Part shown: positions 11,271 to 19,794 of the stretch, piece by piece
How positions within the stretch are numbered: position 1 is the first letter of the stretch
Layout: each line of letters begins with the position of its first letter
DNA from: a virus
Length of the DNA: 42,829 nucleotides
IMG/VR virus record: IMGVR_UViG_3300044733_005595
Coordinates: 1 to 42,829 of that record
Reading direction: 5' to 3' (one strand)
Notes under the pieces: generated by a model
Told to the model about the DNA's origin: nothing
Databases searched by the model: none
What the model saw: the letters and a program-made list of their open reading frames with translations, nothing else
Made by a program: the position numbers and the translations under genes

Positions 11271-12065
11271 TTAGAATGTATTGCCTTCCTGAAGGCCGCT
11301 GTAGTTGTCGAAGTTGCCGTCGGCGCTCTCTGTGGAGTTGGTGGCGATGATGGTGTCTCCGCCTTCCGGATCAACGGCGTCCGGAGTGTTTGTGAAGGAC
11401 GCCAGACCTCTCGTCGTCTCGAGCGCGTCGAATAGCTCGTTGACCTCCAGAGTGGACTCTGGGAGGAGCGACGATACCTGCATGGAACTGTCGGAGAGGT
11501 GCTCGGAACTGACCCGGTTGGCGGACATCGCCTCCTTGCGCGGGAAGGGCCACCAGCGGTTATTGCCTCCCTCGCGGAGCACCCACCTGTTGAGAGAAGG
11601 CTCGGTGAAGCTCCTGCCTCTTCTGTAGGAGCTCTTGGTCATCGTGCATCCACTACCCCAGTAGCGATAGGCCTCCTGCCACTTGAGTCCGGTGGATGGG
11701 GAGGATTTGGACGCCCAGAGCTCGAGTTGCTCCATCGCCTTCTCCGCGGCGTCTATGACCTGCTGTCGAGGTCTCAGAACGTCGAGGTACCATCTGGCAA
11801 GGATCGCCTGCGTGCGGCGGTACGAACCCGCGATGAGGATCTTGCCCTGAGGCGGTGCCGTGACGATGTAGTTGTTTATCAGTACGGCGGCGTCATTCAG
11901 AGCCACCTGGATCTTATCGCCGTTTATGCTATTTCCGGTAGGATTGTCTATGTTGGAGAGTTCTATGGCCTCCTGGTAGCCAAAAGCCTCTACAAAATAA
12001 TCCACCGTGGCTGGATTGCAGTTATCGGCTATTCCGAACTTATCCGGATATGGAGAATTTGGCAC
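11271..12065 (-). CDS. Head-tail connector, Mu gp36-like (DUF1320)
   Basis: In the N-terminal half of the 264-residue product, EAFGYQEAIELSNID, then IQVALNDAAVLINNYI and a helical stretch ILARWYLDVLRPRQQVIDAAEKAMEQLELWA follow the DUF1320 plan (EAIELTN; L-x-DA-x-x-x-I; ARY-x-L). These proteins form the ring under the portal. The C-terminal ~120 residues, rich in Ser, Asn and Glu and ending GLQEGNTF, are an unusual extension. A GTTTAAGG motif lies 28 bases upstream. Confidence 0.62.
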   Translation of the reverse strand: MPNSPYPDKFGIADNCNPATVDYFVEAFGYQEAIELSNIDNPTGNSINGDKIQVALNDAAVLINNYIVTAPPQGKILIAGSYRRTQAILARWYLDVLRPRQQVIDAAEKAMEQLELWASKSSPSTGLKWQEAYRYWGSGCTMTKSSYRRGRSFTEPSLNRWVLREGGNNRWWPFPRKEAMSANRVSSEHLSDSSMQVSSLLPESTLEVNELFDALETTRGLASFTNTPDAVDPEGGDTIIATNSTESADGNFDNYSGLQEGNTF

Positions 12066-12093
12066 GATCCAGATCCCATTGCTTCTGTACTAA

Positions 12094-12101
12094 CCTTAAA
12101 C
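12094..12101 (-). promoter_or_regulatory. GTTTAAGG phage promoter-like motif
   Basis: Minus-strand GTTTAAGG 28 bases before the gp36-like start at 12065. It would restart transcription after the capsid terminator. Confidence 0.5.
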
Positions 12102-12125
12102 TATGGTATGATAGGAACAAAATCC

Positions 12126-12722
12126 ATGGGAAAAAGCGTCAAGACTCTGATGAACGCGTATCTGACCTCGTTCAGACTGGCCCTCAAGCGAGATCCCACC
12201 TCGGACACCTTCGTGCTGAAGAAGAGCATATCGTACTTGAAAAAAGCCATAGTGGCGATCGGGGGCATCGAGCCCGGGATCCTAGAGACAATGCTCGAGG
12301 AGCTGGACGCCTTCCTCTCGTCCGAACACCACCTGGCGCTACAGTTAGAGATGCTGTTTGTGGATAGCGAGCAGAGTAGCATCTATAACTCCAATATCAG
12401 AGCACTCTCGGAGTTTAGGAAGGAACTCGCGGAGTTGGTAGGCACAAAAAAAGGAGGCCCGGAGGCCTCCAAGGAGTCGGAGCCAGATGGCTCAAGCGAC
12501 GGGGTTCTGGAAGATGAAACCAGCGCCACACTTTCCGTTCTCACCCATGCCGACGAGCTCGAAGCTACGCTCGACAAGGATGTCGCCGGTGAACACTCTG
12601 CGCTCGATGTTGAAGCGCTCAGGAGTGGAGATGGGATAACCACTCAGAGTGTAGGTGTAGGCGAAGGCGGGGTTGCCGTAGTTGGCGTCCAGGGCGGGCA
12701 TGAAGCCGTCGGTGGAGGATGA
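12126..12722 (+). CDS. Plus-strand hypothetical gene antisense to the capsid 3' end
   Basis: The first ~106 residues (MGKSVKTLMNAYLTSFRLALK...FRKELAELVG) form a helical, plausible protein with AGGA about ten bases before ATG. The frame then continues for ~90 low-complexity residues (Gly, Glu, Ser and Val rich) read antisense through the capsid terminator and the last 230 bases of the capsid gene. The N-terminal part is probably real. The tail may be tolerated read-through. No family recognised. It is an isolated plus-strand gene within a minus-strand operon. Confidence 0.5.
   Translation: MGKSVKTLMNAYLTSFRLALKRDPTSDTFVLKKSISYLKKAIVAIGGIEPGILETMLEELDAFLSSEHHLALQLEMLFVDSEQSSIYNSNIRALSEFRKELAELVGTKKGGPEASKESEPDGSSDGVLEDETSATLSVLTHADELEATLDKDVAGEHSALDVEALRSGDGITTQSVGVGEGGVAVVGVQGGHEAVGGG
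12446..12470 (-). terminator. Intrinsic terminator after major capsid gene
   Basis: On the minus strand a 7-bp stem (plus coordinates GGAGGCC 12453-12459 with GGCCTCC 12464-12470), tetraloop, then seven T (12446-12452). It is a canonical rho-independent terminator 22 bases beyond the capsid stop. Confidence 0.85.
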
Positions 12723-13475
12723 AGGATGGTAGAAGAGGATCGCGGTGTTGTTGTAGATGTTCTCCAGCGCACCGGTGGCCTGATTCAGCTTCAGTCTGCG
12801 AGCCACGCGAAGCTCGTCCAGACCAAAGATCTGGGCCAGAGTCTTCTCGTCGACAAGCACACCGCGCTGCATGAAGTCACGGATTCTCTTGTTACGCTTC
12901 AGGGCGTTGAAGGCGTCAGGTGAAAGCACCAGTTTGTTCGGATATACACCGATCTGGCTACGCACCTGCTCCTTGGCGTCGTCCATCAGCACTTCCACGT
13001 CAGCGGTAGGGCTGTTGAATTGGTCGGCACCGCCGTTGTAGGTGGCGAGGTTCAGCACGTTGTTGGTCTCGTACTGAGCGGCGTCGGTCACCTGGTCAGC
13101 GACTTGAACTTCCCAGGACTGCATCAGACGGTTGGCGGCGTCCTTAGCAGCGAACTGGCGAAGATCGATCTGAGCGGCGCCGTTCTTGGCCTCAGCAGCG
13201 ACCTCTTCGGCGATCTCCCAGCTGATCGCTTCCTGACGGAGGGCGAACGAGCGAGTTCCGAATTGGTTCTGGATCTTCTGGATGTTGGTTCCAGGAGCGC
13301 GGAGGAACGACTGAGCCGCAAAAGCCTCCTTGCCGAATACCAGGGTACGTCCAGCGCGAGTATTCATAGATACCGCGGGAGCGAAGAAGGTAGCCACACC
13401 CTCAGCGTTCTTGTACCCTTGAGCTAGTTGCGTAAGAATGGGGTCAATTACGCGTACCTGATCAAGATTCATCAT
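12492..13475 (-). CDS. Major capsid protein (HK97 fold)
   Basis: The 327-residue product shows typical capsid features: an N-terminal arm (DPILTQLAQGYKN), FAPAVSMNTRAGRTLVFGKEAF, then ISWEIAEEVAAEA, a spine-helix region (DAANRLMQSWEVQVADQV), the P-domain stretch VYPNKLVLSPDAFNALKRN and the C-terminal ERRVFTGDILVERSFELVG. It matches capsids of Mu-like and large phages that lack an N-terminal delta domain, with scaffolding supplied by the protease gene. Its neighbours (decoration, protease/scaffold) confirm it. The start has tandem ATGs with AGGAGA about 11 bases upstream, and it ends at a strong terminator. Confidence 0.9.
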   Translation of the reverse strand: MMNLDQVRVIDPILTQLAQGYKNAEGVATFFAPAVSMNTRAGRTLVFGKEAFAAQSFLRAPGTNIQKIQNQFGTRSFALRQEAISWEIAEEVAAEAKNGAAQIDLRQFAAKDAANRLMQSWEVQVADQVTDAAQYETNNVLNLATYNGGADQFNSPTADVEVLMDDAKEQVRSQIGVYPNKLVLSPDAFNALKRNKRIRDFMQRGVLVDEKTLAQIFGLDELRVARRLKLNQATGALENIYNNTAILFYHPSSSTDGFMPALDANYGNPAFAYTYTLSGYPISTPERFNIERRVFTGDILVERSFELVGMGENGKCGAGFIFQNPVA

Positions 13476-13501
13476 AGTTGGTTACTCTCCTTTAGTATCT
13501 A

Positions 13502-14011
13502 TCAAGCGCCGGCTTCGTTACCGAGCTTAACGCGGATGTACTGACCAGCGGTTGTGGCAGCAGAAGCGTCAAGAGCACGGCCAAGAACGACACCAGCACC
13601 GGCGGTTTTGGTGGCCCTTCCAGCGGTAGTGGCGTAGACAGCGTCATCTACACCGAAAGCGGCAGCGGCCGCGTCCACCTCGACAATGACGATACCAGAG
13701 GTAACGACGGTGGCGAGTCCCTGATAGGGGAATACGCCGGGCTTGTACGGAGTGGTGGAGGGGTTCAGTTGTCCCTCGTAGACCAGAGTCGAACCGTCAT
13801 CCACCTGGTAGCCGTTGGCGTTCAGTTCGCCTTGGCCGTAGATGCGGTAGACATTCACGCCAGCGGCGTAGCCACCAGCGACGGGGTAAGCGCCAGTGCG
13901 CTTGATGAAGCGATGTGCGTCGACACCTGATGTGAGAGCGGTGCTGTCGGTGACAGTCACAGTCTCCACATACTGGTGATCGAAGGACATGTAACGTGGG
14001 TCATTAGCCAT
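13502..14011 (-). CDS. Capsid decoration protein (DUF2190-like)
   Basis: The 169-residue, Ala/Gly/Val-rich, strand-rich product ends with IVEVDAAAAAFGVDDAVYAT, then GAGVVLGRALDASAATTAGQYIRVKLG, the pattern of DUF2190 capsid cement proteins (GDxVYxxxxG...VGxAl...G.xVRVxL). It lies between the protease/scaffold and the capsid gene, the usual place. AAGGAG lies upstream of the ATG. Such proteins bind the expanded capsid surface. Confidence 0.82.
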   Translation of the reverse strand: MANDPRYMSFDHQYVETVTVTDSTALTSGVDAHRFIKRTGAYPVAGGYAAGVNVYRIYGQGELNANGYQVDDGSTLVYEGQLNPSTTPYKPGVFPYQGLATVVTSGIVIVEVDAAAAAFGVDDAVYATTAGRATKTAGAGVVLGRALDASAATTAGQYIRVKLGNEAGA

Positions 14012-14024
14012 GTTTTGGATCTCC

Positions 14025-15446
14025 TTAAGAGTTAGATAGAACAGCCTTCAGAGCGATGGTGTACTCGACACCCTTCGCTTCGGAGTACTCCAGAGCTTGC
14101 GCGTGAAGGTCCGCTGTGGCGGGATCGTAGACGTACCCATCAGCCGAAGGCGTGACTTGCTTCTTGGCTGGTGGAGCCGAAGCTGGGGTCGCGAATTCCT
14201 CGAAGCTGACCATGGAGGGTAGGTTCTCCAGGACACCTTTGAAGAAGTCAAATTGAGAGGCTTTGCCTGTCTCAGAGAAGTTCACCGAGTTCTTGTTATT
14301 GAGGGTCTCCATGAACCGGACGAGATCCGTCTTAGAGACGATCTGCTGGGTCAGTTTACCACCATCGTATAGAGTCTCGCAGAAATCAGAGATTTCCTTC
14401 TCTCTCATGAGTTTTTTCTGTCTGGCAAGTTCCTCTTCCAATTCGGCTACCCGGGCCTGAAGGTCATTCTGTCCCCGAACTCCCATAGCGGTTTCGCTAT
14501 GATCCAGAGTTCCTGTAGCCTCTTTTGAAACGGTCTCTTCCGACATGTCTCCCTTCATCATCTCCTTTTTCTTCTTCTCTTCCTCATCCTCCTCGTAGTC
14601 CTTGCAGCCTTCACCGTGCTCGGAAACTTCCTCGTCTTCCTCGGTAGCTTCCTCCTCGGAGTAAACCTGCTCTCCCTTGGGTTCGTCAGCGCCTTTCACG
14701 TCCTCGGAGGGCGGTTGGCCAGCGTCGGAGGGCTTCTCACCTTCCTTCACAGCTTCTCCCATGTCCTTGCTGTCCTCTTCCTCCTCGTCGTCCTTCTCAC
14801 TCTCACCACCCTTCTTAGCTTCCATAGCCTTCTTGAGTCCCTCTGGCATCTCGCCATAAGACATTCCCTCACCCTCCATCATGGAGGCAGCATCAGTTTT
14901 AAGAGCCAGGGCCTTAATCAGCTCGTCTATCTCGTAATTAGACGCGAGTTGGGCGATCTTCTGATCATCTCCTTGCATATCTCCCGAGATATCCTCGGTT
15001 TCCATGCCGGAACCCGTGTCGCCATCAGTAGAAGGCCCGGCGGATCCGTCATCGGTCCCGCCATCGGTAGCATCATCACCGGAATCCATGCCGGCTTCCG
15101 CGTCGGGTGCCTCACCATCCTGAGAAGGCATGTCACCGTCAGCGGTGGGGTCGGCATCAGCACCTTCGTCGGCGCCATCTTCCAGCCCTAGGCTGTCGGA
15201 TGCTCCGTCGCCCGGATCCATAGCCGAGGCGTCGTCCTCGGAGTCGGACTCCATACCGTAGTCCATGTCGTACTCCGCAGGAGCACCGGTCTCGGAAATC
15301 CTATTGCCGCTATCATCGTACACATTGGCTTTGGGCTTATCACCACCACCAATGTTGATATTCACGGTCATTCCCCCACCCTCGTTGTGCTCGACAACCG
15401 AAGCAACCGAAGTGGGAGTTTCTGGTTTGGTTTTCTTCCTAGCCAT
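14025..15446 (-). CDS. Nested scaffold protein (internal start)
   Basis: An in-frame ATG at codon 179 of the protease gene (MARKKTKPETP...) would make the scaffold alone, 473 residues. It is preceded by TTAGGA and, 23 bases upstream, by a minus-strand GTTTAAAG copy at the same spacing seen before independent genes. Separately made scaffold is known in Mu and lambda. The internal promoter is inference. Confidence 0.5.
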   Translation of the reverse strand: MARKKTKPETPTSVASVVEHNEGGGMTVNINIGGGDKPKANVYDDSGNRISETGAPAEYDMDYGMESDSEDDASAMDPGDGASDSLGLEDGADEGADADPTADGDMPSQDGEAPDAEAGMDSGDDATDGGTDDGSAGPSTDGDTGSGMETEDISGDMQGDDQKIAQLASNYEIDELIKALALKTDAASMMEGEGMSYGEMPEGLKKAMEAKKGGESEKDDEEEEDSKDMGEAVKEGEKPSDAGQPPSEDVKGADEPKGEQVYSEEEATEEDEEVSEHGEGCKDYEEDEEEKKKKEMMKGDMSEETVSKEATGTLDHSETAMGVRGQNDLQARVAELEEELARQKKLMREKEISDFCETLYDGGKLTQQIVSKTDLVRFMETLNNKNSVNFSETGKASQFDFFKGVLENLPSMVSFEEFATPASAPPAKKQVTPSADGYVYDPATADLHAQALEYSEAKGVEYTIALKAVLSNS

Positions 15447-15980
15447 AGTTTGATTTTTTCCTAAGTGTTCTTTAAACGAAATAGAAGACTCCCCTTCGGA
15501 GGGGGTAATTGTGATCGTTTCTTGTTCGGATAACTCCGAAAAAGCAGTTAGTCCTTTGACTGCCGGAATAGAAACTAAACCAAGATGGCGTAGGGAGAGT
15601 TTCCCAGGTGTAGGATTCGTTTCAGCTTCAGGCAGGTAAAATGAGCTACTTACTTTCTTAAACACCCCATCTTTGATGAGTTGTTCGGCTTTAGGGGTAA
15701 GCTCCACCTTACCCCAAAGTTCTTGACCTTTCTTCCAGATCTTACGTACCCAACCTAGAGCCGGAGTATCGTCCTGCTGGTCGTGACCGATTATCAGAGG
15801 AGCCTCGTGAGTATCGGGGTTGTAAGACCCCACCACCTGATCGAGGTCACTCTCCGTAAAGACTAACTTCTGACCGGTGGAGGAGATCTGGGGACCTGCT
15901 CTGAACATCTCTATGAATACAACCTTTTTAGGCTGCTGGGAAGAGAGCGGTTCTTTGTGGTTGAGTACGTGCTCTTTCAT
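14025..15980 (-). CDS. Prohead protease fused to scaffold (Mu gpI-like)
   Basis: Residues ~25-155 (MFRAGPQISSTGQKLVFTES, YNPDTHEAPLIIGHDQQD, LGWVRKIW, FKKVSSSFYLP, LSLRHLGLVSIPAVKGL) match the Mu gpI protease family that processes proheads. The C-terminal two thirds is a very acidic low-complexity region (Asp/Glu/Gly/Ser, about 230-480) and a coiled coil (about 515-550, AELEEELARQKKLMREKE), as expected of a scaffold. The fusion and a nested scaffold start parallel Mu I/Z and lambda C/Nu3. Both acidic length and position next to decoration and capsid genes fit. Confidence 0.85.
   Translation of the reverse strand: MKEHVLNHKEPLSSQQPKKVVFIEMFRAGPQISSTGQKLVFTESDLDQVVGSYNPDTHEAPLIIGHDQQDDTPALGWVRKIWKKGQELWGKVELTPKAEQLIKDGVFKKVSSSFYLPEAETNPTPGKLSLRHLGLVSIPAVKGLTAFSELSEQETITITPSEGESSISFKEHLGKNQTMARKKTKPETPTSVASVVEHNEGGGMTVNINIGGGDKPKANVYDDSGNRISETGAPAEYDMDYGMESDSEDDASAMDPGDGASDSLGLEDGADEGADADPTADGDMPSQDGEAPDAEAGMDSGDDATDGGTDDGSAGPSTDGDTGSGMETEDISGDMQGDDQKIAQLASNYEIDELIKALALKTDAASMMEGEGMSYGEMPEGLKKAMEAKKGGESEKDDEEEEDSKDMGEAVKEGEKPSDAGQPPSEDVKGADEPKGEQVYSEEEATEEDEEVSEHGEGCKDYEEDEEEKKKKEMMKGDMSEETVSKEATGTLDHSETAMGVRGQNDLQARVAELEEELARQKKLMREKEISDFCETLYDGGKLTQQIVSKTDLVRFMETLNNKNSVNFSETGKASQFDFFKGVLENLPSMVSFEEFATPASAPPAKKQVTPSADGYVYDPATADLHAQALEYSEAKGVEYTIALKAVLSNS
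15470..15477 (-). promoter_or_regulatory. GTTTAAAG motif inside the protease gene
   Basis: Minus-strand GTTTAAAG 23 bases before the nested scaffold ATG. This is the only intragenic copy I noticed next to a start codon well inside a longer gene. Confidence 0.4.
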
Positions 15981-15983
15981 CTA

Positions 15984-18900
15984 TCAGAATACGTTTGTGG
16001 AGTTAAGCAGAGAACTGAATCTTGCCTCGTTTCTGGAGAAGCTATCGCTCAGTTGAGCAACTTGGCCAGCCGGAGTTCTGACGATGGTCAGAAGCAGACG
16101 CTCGAGTGTTGGACTTGTAGCCACGTAAACGTCCAATCTCACCGTGCCATTTTCCAGGTCGGTGGTGTTGTTATTCGCTGACGAGCACACGACCAGGTAG
16201 GCTTGCTCGGGTCTCGATCCGAATAGCGCTCCCTGACGGAAGAACTGACCCAGAATCTGAGAGGCGATAGACTTCACTCTCGCGTACACGGTACCCGCTG
16301 AGTCGATCTGCTCGAAGAGGATGTCGTCGAAGCTACGACCCATAACATCGATGAGGACGTTAAGGATGGCACGTGTGTTGATGAATCTGAAGAGCGGGTT
16401 GGGGGAGAGGGTTCTGGCACCCCAGGCCACGATTCCACGGTTGGGAAGCGAGCGGATAGGGTTGAGTCCCAGGGCGTAGGTCACTTCCTGTTGCTGGGCG
16501 GAGATGTCGAACTTGAGTCCGATGGCTCCTCTCAGTGGGTAGCGAGCGCCGGCGGGAGGCTGCTGGAAGCCCTCGTTGGTGTATCTCGAGCAGGCAATGC
16601 CCACCATGTAGCTGGAAGGGGCAATGTAGCGATCGTCGAGATTCTTTACGTAGGGAGCGTAGAAGGCCGCGTGGCCGAAAGGCACTCCCACGGCGGCTTT
16701 GATGCCGTAGAGTTCGTCCTGGGCCTCGTTGAGAGACATCTCGTCCGCACCGCAGTCGATGTAGGCGATATGCTGGGTGCCCACGATACCCTCAGTGGTG
16801 CCAAGTTTACCCTCGGCGGCTTTGGTAAGCGTCTGGGTGATCTTGAGGCGCTCCTGGCGAGCTTCGTTCTTGCTGGCAAAATCACCCGCCCCTACCTCGT
16901 AGGAAAGCACGGTGTAAGCCTCGGGAGCGAATAGGAAGCCAGGTGAGAGGACTCTAGATCCCATGCCCTGCTCGATGGCGTACATGAAGTCGTTGGACTT
17001 AGCCGTCACCGTGAGCTTGTAGGACTCGTAGCCAGCGTTCTGGTCGATGGAGTTGAGTTTGACAACATTACCATCCAGCACACCGAATCTATTACGGCCA
17101 GGGTAGATCGGGGAGGATACCCCGTTCTTGGAGGTAATCTTCACTCTCAGAACGTAGTCGTGAGAGTAGAAACCGTTGGGTATGGACTTGTCCAGGGTGG
17201 CTGGGGTACCGGCCGGAATGCCTGTCCCGGTAGGAGTTACGGTAGCCTCGTCGTCCGAAGTCACCGAACCAACCACGAATCTGATGCCATTAGCCACGAT
17301 GGTGTCGCCGATCGCCAACTCTGTGAGGAACTCGGTTCCTACACCTGTGACCACTCCACCCACGCTGATACCCAAGAGGCCGGAGAGAGCGATATCCTCC
17401 AGCTCTGGACGGATGTAAGGGGTTCCAGCACCCGAGACCAGTTTGGTGCTTAGTTGGTGGCCGTTATTGGGGGCGTACTCGTCGGTCGATCCGATCTGCG
17501 AGCCGGAGTTTACAGCTTCGACGGAGTAGTAGCCATCTAGCTCCTTCTCCTGCAGGATGCTGTTGATCTCGGCGACCAGGTTGGTCGTCAGTTCGTCAGG
17601 GGTAGCTCCGTTCACGATGATGGCACGGTTCTCACCGGCAACCTCAACGTAGAAGACCTGGACGGAATCAGGAAGGTATCCGGAGCGAGTTGTAACTCCT
17701 CCAGAGGTAACCACCATCCCCAAGGGGACTTCTGTGCCCGCAACCTCGACGGTGTTCTGGAACAGCGAGAATGCTAGGGAATCGTACTTCCAGTAGTTGG
17801 CGTCAGCGTCTGCCCACCGCACGTACGAAGCGGAAGCGGAGGTGAGGTCCTTCGACACGCCCACAATCTTGCCCGAGGGGATCGCGGATTCGGAGGCGTA
17901 GATGTTCTGATTGATCAGGAAGTTCTTGACGATGTCCGACTGATCGGCCGAAACGTCATAGGCGAGCTTTCTCACCGTGACGTTGGCGCCCGGGGTGCCA
18001 GAGAAGTTGATAACCGCTCCACCCAAGGAGCCGGAGAGCTGGATATCGTCGCCTGACTTATTGACCACGAAGTATACCGTGCCAAAACCGATGGAAGCCA
18101 GACCTCCGTCGTCGGTACCCTCCAGTACCACACGGTCATCGTCGGCAAGTCCTGCCGAGGAGTTTAGCGTGATGGTATTGGCCGTGGGATTGAAATTGGC
18201 CGGGGTGGCGGTGTACTCCGTAGAACTCTGCAGCACGAAAGCACTCAGAGCGCTACCTGATAGGTGGAGGATGGGTTCACCGGTGGTGATGTCTCTCGCC
18301 ACGCAGCGGAAATCCAGCTCTTTCACCGATGTGTAGAACTTGACCACGAACTGGTTGTTGAGGTCGAGCGGAGTAGCGTAGCTTGTATCGTTGAACTGGT
18401 AAGCCACGAATCTCTCGACTTCAGGTAGATTTCTGGTGTCCCTTGAGAAGATTCTGAACTTACCGGCAATGGCTTCGGTCGCGTTCTGCTCGATGCGATA
18501 GAAGTCGGAGAAATTATCACCGTTGTCAGCGAGGAACGAGTAGATGTCCCTTGAATTATCTACTTGGTCGAGGGCGGTGGTGGTGATAACGCGGATCTCG
18601 TCGCCATCAGCATCATTCACTCCGATAGGAGTTCCGAAGTAACGACCATTGATCTTGAGGGCGAAGGCATTGTACCCAGCACCCGCCGCGGAGGCTCCCA
18701 AATCAACCACTGTCTCCGGAGTCGGGGAAACGCGGGTGAAGTAGAGGATGCCATTTACCCCGACGTTGTCGAAGAAGGCTTTAACGGCGTCGTAGGAAGC
18801 CAGGGCACCCTTATTAGAGGTCGGTGGTTTGCCCCCGATCTTCTCGACAAAGTCGTCCACCGAGCCTATCTGTGTGGGTTTGTAAGGCTCGAGTACGGAG

Positions 18901-19070
18901 TACTTGTTGAGAGCATTGCCCTCGTAGTAGTCCTCGGTGGGCGTGCTGCCGAAAAGGTAGCCTACCGCGTGAGTAGCGATGGGTTGGGGTAGGCCACCTG
19001 TCGAGGCTTGTGTTACGAACACGCCGGGCCGATTCAATGTCGCAGCATTGATTCTAATTGGATTGGCCAT
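15984..19070 (-). CDS. Contractile tail sheath protein
   Basis: The 1028-residue product begins NRPGVFVTQASTGG, the sheath N-terminus that embraces its neighbour, followed by GSVDDFVEKIGG...YDAVKAFFDNVGVNGILYFTRV, typical of sheaths. The C-terminal domain has YMVGIACSRYTNEGFQQPPAGARYPLRGAIGLKF, LNPIRSLPNRGIVAWGARTLS...FRFINTRAILNVLIDVMGRSFDDILFEQ and a final strand region, the conserved sheath handshake. At twice the length of minimal sheaths it carries several inserted beta domains (about 200-780), probably surface decorations. It shows the phage is a myovirus. A GTTTAAGG motif lies 34 bases upstream. Confidence 0.92.
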   Translation of the reverse strand: MANPIRINAATLNRPGVFVTQASTGGLPQPIATHAVGYLFGSTPTEDYYEGNALNKYSVLEPYKPTQIGSVDDFVEKIGGKPPTSNKGALASYDAVKAFFDNVGVNGILYFTRVSPTPETVVDLGASAAGAGYNAFALKINGRYFGTPIGVNDADGDEIRVITTTALDQVDNSRDIYSFLADNGDNFSDFYRIEQNATEAIAGKFRIFSRDTRNLPEVERFVAYQFNDTSYATPLDLNNQFVVKFYTSVKELDFRCVARDITTGEPILHLSGSALSAFVLQSSTEYTATPANFNPTANTITLNSSAGLADDDRVVLEGTDDGGLASIGFGTVYFVVNKSGDDIQLSGSLGGAVINFSGTPGANVTVRKLAYDVSADQSDIVKNFLINQNIYASESAIPSGKIVGVSKDLTSASASYVRWADADANYWKYDSLAFSLFQNTVEVAGTEVPLGMVVTSGGVTTRSGYLPDSVQVFYVEVAGENRAIIVNGATPDELTTNLVAEINSILQEKELDGYYSVEAVNSGSQIGSTDEYAPNNGHQLSTKLVSGAGTPYIRPELEDIALSGLLGISVGGVVTGVGTEFLTELAIGDTIVANGIRFVVGSVTSDDEATVTPTGTGIPAGTPATLDKSIPNGFYSHDYVLRVKITSKNGVSSPIYPGRNRFGVLDGNVVKLNSIDQNAGYESYKLTVTAKSNDFMYAIEQGMGSRVLSPGFLFAPEAYTVLSYEVGAGDFASKNEARQERLKITQTLTKAAEGKLGTTEGIVGTQHIAYIDCGADEMSLNEAQDELYGIKAAVGVPFGHAAFYAPYVKNLDDRYIAPSSYMVGIACSRYTNEGFQQPPAGARYPLRGAIGLKFDISAQQQEVTYALGLNPIRSLPNRGIVAWGARTLSPNPLFRFINTRAILNVLIDVMGRSFDDILFEQIDSAGTVYARVKSIASQILGQFFRQGALFGSRPEQAYLVVCSSANNNTTDLENGTVRLDVYVATSPTLERLLLTIVRTPAGQVAQLSDSFSRNEARFSSLLNSTNVF

Positions 19071-19104
19071 AGAGATTTGAAGACACTATATCTTTCACTA
19101 TTAT

Positions 19105-19112
19105 CCTTAAAC
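19105..19112 (-). promoter_or_regulatory. GTTTAAGG motif before tail sheath
   Basis: Minus-strand GTTTAAGG 34 bases before the sheath ATG at 19070, in the gap after the preceding minus-strand gene. Confidence 0.5.
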
Positions 19113-19133
19113 AAATGGCTGATTTTGACCTGT

Positions 19134-19376
19134 TTAGTCGGTCGAGTCCACCTTGTAGAGTTGGAAGAGCTCGTTCATCAGCCAGTCGGGGCAGGAGATC
19201 GCTCCGCACCTCTTAAACTCCAGTATCTTCATCGACTTCCTCAGGATCTTGTTGAAGTCGTTGGTGGTGACGTACCTCGAGTTTACGCTGACAAACGACT
19301 TCAGTTCGGGTACGTCGCTCCTGAGGCATATCGAGCACAGGATAAGGATCAGTTTCAGTCGTTCCGTATCTGTCAT
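19134..19376 (-). CDS. Small protein, 80 residues, in tail-chaperone cluster
   Basis: The product begins MTDTERLKLILILCSICLRSD, is Leu/Ile/Lys-rich and probably helical, and contains three Cys in its first 60 residues. It overlaps the upstream gene by four bases, so it is translationally coupled. No family recognised. Its position just before the sheath fits a tail assembly role. Confidence 0.6.
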   Translation of the reverse strand: MTDTERLKLILILCSICLRSDVPELKSFVSVNSRYVTTNDFNKILRKSMKILEFKRCGAISCPDWLMNELFQLYKVDSTD

Positions 19377-19792
19377 GTAGGAGTCTTTATGTTCTCTATT
19401 GCCTCCAGGTGGATCTGGGACATCACGGTGAATTTGCTAAGCGGAATCTGCTCCATATCCGAGACTCCAGCAAACGAACCATTCTGCACTCCGTAACACC
19501 GTCTCAGCCAGTCAATCTTAGTCATGTAGTTGCAGAGTATGTGCTCCTTGACAATATCAAAAATCTGCATGATGGTTCTCTGGGTCAGGGACCTAAAATC
19601 CAGGTCTCTCGTGCAGAGAGTGGAGAGAAGTTCGACAACCTGATCGAAGGAGAGTTCGCTATTCTCCTCCGCGAACATGGAGTCCAGGTACTCCAGATCG
19701 GAACCTTTTATGTCCCGAAAGCGGATCTCTCGGGATCTGGAGTCAAACACCGACACGGTGTAGTTGCTGTTCTTTCGCGCCGAGAGCGACAC
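19373..19792 (-). CDS. Possible tail assembly protein, 139 residues
   Basis: It starts with GTG at 19792, two bases after the stop of the chaperone-like gene. The product (MSLSARKNSNYTVSVFDSRSREIRFRDIKGSDLEYLD...) has an N-terminal strand region like tail-chaperone proteins and then helices. I checked for a programmed frameshift from the upstream gene: the -1 frame hits TGA before the start, so the genes are separate. Function inferred from position only. Confidence 0.55.
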   Translation of the reverse strand: MSLSARKNSNYTVSVFDSRSREIRFRDIKGSDLEYLDSMFAEENSELSFDQVVELLSTLCTRDLDFRSLTQRTIMQIFDIVKEHILCNYMTKIDWLRRCYGVQNGSFAGVSDMEQIPLSKFTVMSQIHLEAIENIKTPT

Positions 19793-19794
19793 CG

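Noticed and set aside
12104-12112. TGGTATGAT as promoter of the 12126 gene
   Set aside because: The transcript would begin about seven bases before the ATG and exclude the AGGA ribosome site that supports this start.
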